From assembly GCF_037113525.1 (NCBI RefSeq), contig NZ_CP146963.1:1-64000 (forward strand): DNA of 64,000 nt. Reading direction: 5' to 3'. Both the position numbers and the translations under genes were made by a program. The stretch is from Butyrivibrio fibrisolvens (GTDB taxonomy: Bacteria; Bacillota; Clostridia; Lachnospirales; Lachnospiraceae). Numbering within the stretch: position 1 is the first letter of the stretch; every line of letters begins with the position of its first letter. A model generated the notes under the pieces. That model did no database searches. It worked only from the letters and a program-made list of their open reading frames with translations, and had not been told where the DNA came from. Of this stretch, positions 63,873-64,000 are shown piece after piece.

Positions 63873-64000
63873 ATGAATAATATTTCAAAAGGTATTATTA
63901 TAGGCCTTTGTACGGCAATGATAGTTGCATGTGGTAAGGATGATCCCAATAAACAGCTATCGACAGAAGCTTCGTCAGAAGTGGAAGATGTGAAAACAGC
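63873..64000 (+). CDS. Lipoprotein, N-terminal part only
   Basis: ATG at 63873 behind GGAGGAATGG encodes a short signal peptide with lipobox IVAC (MNNISKGIIIGLCTAMIVAC), then a polar Ser/Glu/Asp stretch. The window ends inside the gene. It is probably another secreted lipoprotein of this accessory cluster. Confidence 0.7.
   Translation, partial: MNNISKGIIIGLCTAMIVACGKDDPNKQLSTEASSEVEDVKT

Noticed and set aside
1..64000. tRNA, rRNA or intact insertion sequences
   Set aside because: No rRNA-like stretch, tRNA cloverleaf or transposase gene was recognised by reading; a tRNAscan/Rfam run would be needed to exclude small RNAs.

Overview
The window is a low-to-moderate GC Firmicutes chromosome that starts exactly at the dnaA start codon. 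The order dnaA-dnaN-rlbA-recF-gyrB-gyrA, a Trp T-box, two cyclic-di-GMP-I riboswitches, plant-polysaccharide glycosidases and a Firmicutes-type (T7SSb-like) secretion locus fit a rumen or gut Lachnospiraceae such as Butyrivibrio or Pseudobutyrivibrio. The genus is inferred from protein flavour and layout, not from a search.

Layout. 1-8887: replication-initiation and gyrase block, with DnaA-box-like sites between dnaA and dnaN. 9181-10650: cytosolic sugar-receptor-like protein with a degenerate GGDEF domain. 10734-16042: promoter, Trp-specific T-box and trpD-C-F-B-A, without trpE or trpG. 16246-19721: zinc-ribbon protein, then a divergent MBOAT/SGNH-like pair for envelope O-acylation. 19974-30170: GH51 arabinofuranosidase, a riboswitch-controlled 1418-residue Ig-repeat surface protein, and a GH2 glycosidase. 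30300-58886: type VII secretion locus. 58887-64000: lipoproteins (one frameshifted), a DUF4143-type ATPase, small membrane-anchored paralogues and dense periodic repeats.

The secretion locus holds a core operon (DUF6382-like/FHA protein, YukD-like ubiquitin fold, membrane pseudo-protease with a cytosolic FHA domain, MinD/ParA-like ATPase, EssC). It also has four large effector-like proteins that share a WXG-bearing N-terminus but differ further on, short helical proteins that look like secretion partners, and small membrane-anchored proteins directly downstream of effectors that look like immunity proteins. No EsaA or EssA was recognised.

The most interesting signal is regulatory. Each of the five secretion-locus transcription units, plus one lipoprotein gene, begins with a direct repeat (consensus near TGCATTTCGTCGGAT). 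The repeat recurs every 21 bp, and its last copy is always exactly 32 nt upstream of a TANNNT -10 hexamer, with no recognisable -35 box. Five of the six then share an AGCTTTTA-like start region. This is the geometry of a dedicated activator, for example a LytTR-type response regulator, and a weaker seventh copy precedes the zinc-ribbon gene. The helical-protein/effector-4 unit also carries a c-di-GMP-I riboswitch, so type VII secretion here appears tied to c-di-GMP as well as to that activator.
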